Assembly: GCA_026387055.1 (NCBI GenBank)
Contig: JAPLML010000084.1
Coordinates: 1 to 5,882, forward strand
Direction of reading: 5' to 3'
Length of the DNA: 5,882 nucleotides
Source of the DNA: Planctomycetota bacterium
GTDB taxonomy: Bacteria > Planctomycetota > Phycisphaerae > FEN-1346
Positions 4,573 through 5,882 of this stretch are shown piece after piece. Below the pieces are notes generated by a model. It searched no databases. It was not told where the DNA came from and saw only the letters and a program-made list of their open reading frames with translations. Position numbers and translations under genes: made by a program. Position 1 is the stretch's first letter. Each line of letters opens with the position of its first letter.

Positions 4573-5628
4573 ATGCCCATGACGCCGCGCGAACGCTGGC
4601 TCGCGCTCCTGGCGGGCGAGAAGCCCGACCGCATCCCGACCGATTACTGGGCCACCGGCGAGGTCACCGAGCGGCTGCTCAGGGACCTTAAGTGCGCGGA
4701 CGCGAACGAGCTTTACCGCAAGCTCCACATCGACGGGGTCCATCACATCGGCGCCCCGCCGACCGTCTCGCACCATCCCGATGATCCCGAGGCTGACCTC
4801 TGGGGCATCCGCCACCGCGACATGAACTACGGCGCGGGCACCTACAGCGAATTCGCCAGCCGCCCGCTGGCCGGCGTCAAGACCGTCAAGGATGTCCATG
4901 CGTTCAAGTGGCCGAGCCCCGAGGACCACGATTGGGAGGCCTTCCGCGACCAGGTCCGCCGCCTGCCCGGCGACCGCATCGTCCGCTGCGGCGGGTACGA
5001 GCCGTTCCTCCTCTATTGCGGCATGAGGGGGATGGAACAGGCGATGATGGACCTCCTCACGGAGCCCCAGATCGCGGAGGCGATCCTGGGGCACCTGTTC
5101 GAGTATCACTACCGCCTGAACGCCCGGATGTTCGAGATCGGGCGGGGGCGGATCGACCTCACGTACGTGGCGGAGGACCTCGGCGGCCAGACGGGCCTCT
5201 TGATGGGCCTCGAGCAAATCCGCCGGTTCCTCCTGCCGAACCAGAAGCGGATGGCCGACCTGGCGCGCCGCTGCGGCATCCACATCATGTATCACACCGA
5301 CGGCGCGGCCCGGGCGGTCATCCCGGACCTCATCAACGTGACGGGCATCGAAATCCTGAACCCGATCCAGTGGCGATGCCCCGGCATGGAGCGCGAGGGC
5401 CTGGTGCGCGACTTCGGCGACAGGCTCGTGTTCCACGGGGCGGTCGATAACCAGCGGACGCTGCCGTTCGGGACGCCCGACGACGTGCGGGCCGAGGTGC
5501 TCGACAACATCCGCCTCTTCGCCCCGGCCCGGTGGATCTGCGCCCCGTGCCACAACCTTCAGACCGTTTCGCCCACAGAGAACATCGTGGCGATGTACGA
5601 GACGGTTTACGAGTACGGGCGCCTGTAG
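4573..5628 (+). CDS. uroporphyrinogen decarboxylase (URO-D) family protein, second paralog
   Basis: This 351-residue URO-D-fold protein opens with the typical TPRERWLALLAGEKPDRIPTD (4-24). It also has EDLGGQTGLLMGLEQIRRFL (201-220) leading to LLP, HTDGAARAVIPDL (241-253), GIEILNPIQ (258-266), FHGAVDNQ (287-294) and APCHNLQTVSPTENI (324-338) near the end. These blocks match the branch of the superfamily usually annotated as uroporphyrinogen decarboxylase or methylcobamide methyltransferase. In MtaA-like enzymes the metal site is His-x-Cys plus a distant Cys; here it reads H241-x-D243 with C326 kept, so an altered metal site is possible. It is unlikely to be true HemE; the substrate is unknown. 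ATG 4573 is chosen with AAAGG ending 8 nt upstream (4564). ATG 4579 is possible, but its spacing of 14 nt is too long. It shares few aligned blocks with the URO-D protein at 1458, so it is not a recent tandem duplicate. No corrinoid protein or activase adjoins it. Confidence 0.87.
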   Translation: MPMTPRERWLALLAGEKPDRIPTDYWATGEVTERLLRDLKCADANELYRKLHIDGVHHIGAPPTVSHHPDDPEADLWGIRHRDMNYGAGTYSEFASRPLAGVKTVKDVHAFKWPSPEDHDWEAFRDQVRRLPGDRIVRCGGYEPFLLYCGMRGMEQAMMDLLTEPQIAEAILGHLFEYHYRLNARMFEIGRGRIDLTYVAEDLGGQTGLLMGLEQIRRFLLPNQKRMADLARRCGIHIMYHTDGAARAVIPDLINVTGIEILNPIQWRCPGMEREGLVRDFGDRLVFHGAVDNQRTLPFGTPDDVRAEVLDNIRLFAPARWICAPCHNLQTVSPTENIVAMYETVYEYGRL

Positions 5629-5642
5629 TATCGGGTGGTGGA

Positions 5643-5814
5643 GCGCGGCGGGTCAGGAGAGCCGTACGTGTTTAGCGTGGGTGGCACGGTCACGCGCCGT
5701 TGCGTGACCGTGCTTGCTCCCCCACGTGACCTTGCAGGGCCACGCAACGGCGCGTGGCCGTGCCACCCGGCTATCCGGAATGACAGGCTGAACACGTACG
5801 GAGAGCCGCCGCGC
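5643..5814. repeat. family D palindromic element, copy 2 (complete, inverted ends)
   Basis: The core has inverted arms 5679-5713 and 5734-5768 (32 of 35 matching) around a 20-nt spacer, the same geometry as 4434-4523 but in opposite orientation. Outside the core, the left end (GCGCGGCGG at 5643, then CCGTACGTGTTTAGC) has an inverted partner on the right (GCTGAACACGTACGG, then CCGCCGCGC ending at 5814). The whole is therefore a 172-bp element with terminal inverted repeats. The flanking bases show no obvious target-site duplication. It fills most of the gap after the second URO-D stop at 5628 and has no open frame of its own worth calling. Confidence 0.88.
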
Positions 5815-5865
5815 ACGAAGGACGAACCCGGCGCTTGCGCCAATATATGTTGCGATAGGTGAACC

Positions 5866-5882
5866 ATGGCCCAATTCGAAAG
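5866..5882 (+). CDS. possible start of a further gene (partial, 5 codons)
   Basis: An ATG at 5866 opens a frame reading MAQFE to the window edge. AGGTGA (5857-5862) lies 3 nt upstream as a plausible but close Shine-Dalgarno site. The AT-rich CAATATATGTTGCGAT just before it (5841-5856) fits a promoter or leader, but no clear -35 and -10 pair can be set. Too little is present to name a product. Confidence 0.4.

Noticed and set aside
4393..5553. 386-codon open frame on the minus strand
   Set aside because: It is the complement shadow of the second URO-D gene and runs into the family D repeat; it shows no domain and no ribosome site.
4434..5768. CRISPR-like array
   Set aside because: The repeats are two palindromic copies over 1 kb apart with a gene between them; there are no regularly spaced units and no cas genes.

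Overview
The window is a GC-rich stretch of bacterial chromosome. It carries seven recognisable genes plus the first codons of an eighth. Four features suggest a Planctomycetota-like genome: divergent uroporphyrinogen-decarboxylase-fold (URO-D) paralogs, a cellular relative of phage CII/CP76 regulators, small membrane proteins of unknown function, and gaps full of long GC-rich palindromes. The lineage is inferred from gene style and cannot be proved from the sequence.

Layout. Positions 1-214 hold a weak promoter-like site and four copies of an 8-bp tandem repeat ahead of a small three-helix membrane protein (215-508, +). It converges on a secreted YbhB/YbcL (PEBP) family gene on the minus strand (582-1173), which is broken by one extra base in a run of five C. 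That gene is divergent from a URO-D-like gene (1458-2444, +). Then come a four-helix membrane protein (2582-2950, +), a CII-like helix-turn-helix regulator (3175-3681, +), lemA with its own TATAAT promoter (3775-4356, +), a second unrelated-looking URO-D-family gene (4573-5628, +), and a possible partial CDS from 5866. No stretch longer than 300 bases lacks a gene.

The genes do not form an obvious pathway or operon. From 2444 onward they share a strand but are separated by 93-236 bases of repeat-rich DNA, and lemA has a private promoter. There are no corrinoid protein, activase or B12-binding partners beside either URO-D gene, and no transposase, integrase, defence gene, CRISPR array, tRNA or rRNA.

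The most notable content is in the gaps. I distinguish four palindromic repeat families. A is a perfect 12-bp-stem hairpin at 537 and 1340, with its leading half reused at 4383 and 5643. B is a pair of direct 49-nt repeats with hairpins on either side of the first URO-D gene. C is a 32-bp-stem hairpin at 2990. D is a nested 90-bp palindrome found as two inverted copies on either side of the second URO-D gene, one of them inside a 172-bp element with inverted ends. These look like small non-autonomous repeats (REP/MITE-like), not a new protein system. I found no convincing undescribed multi-gene system.
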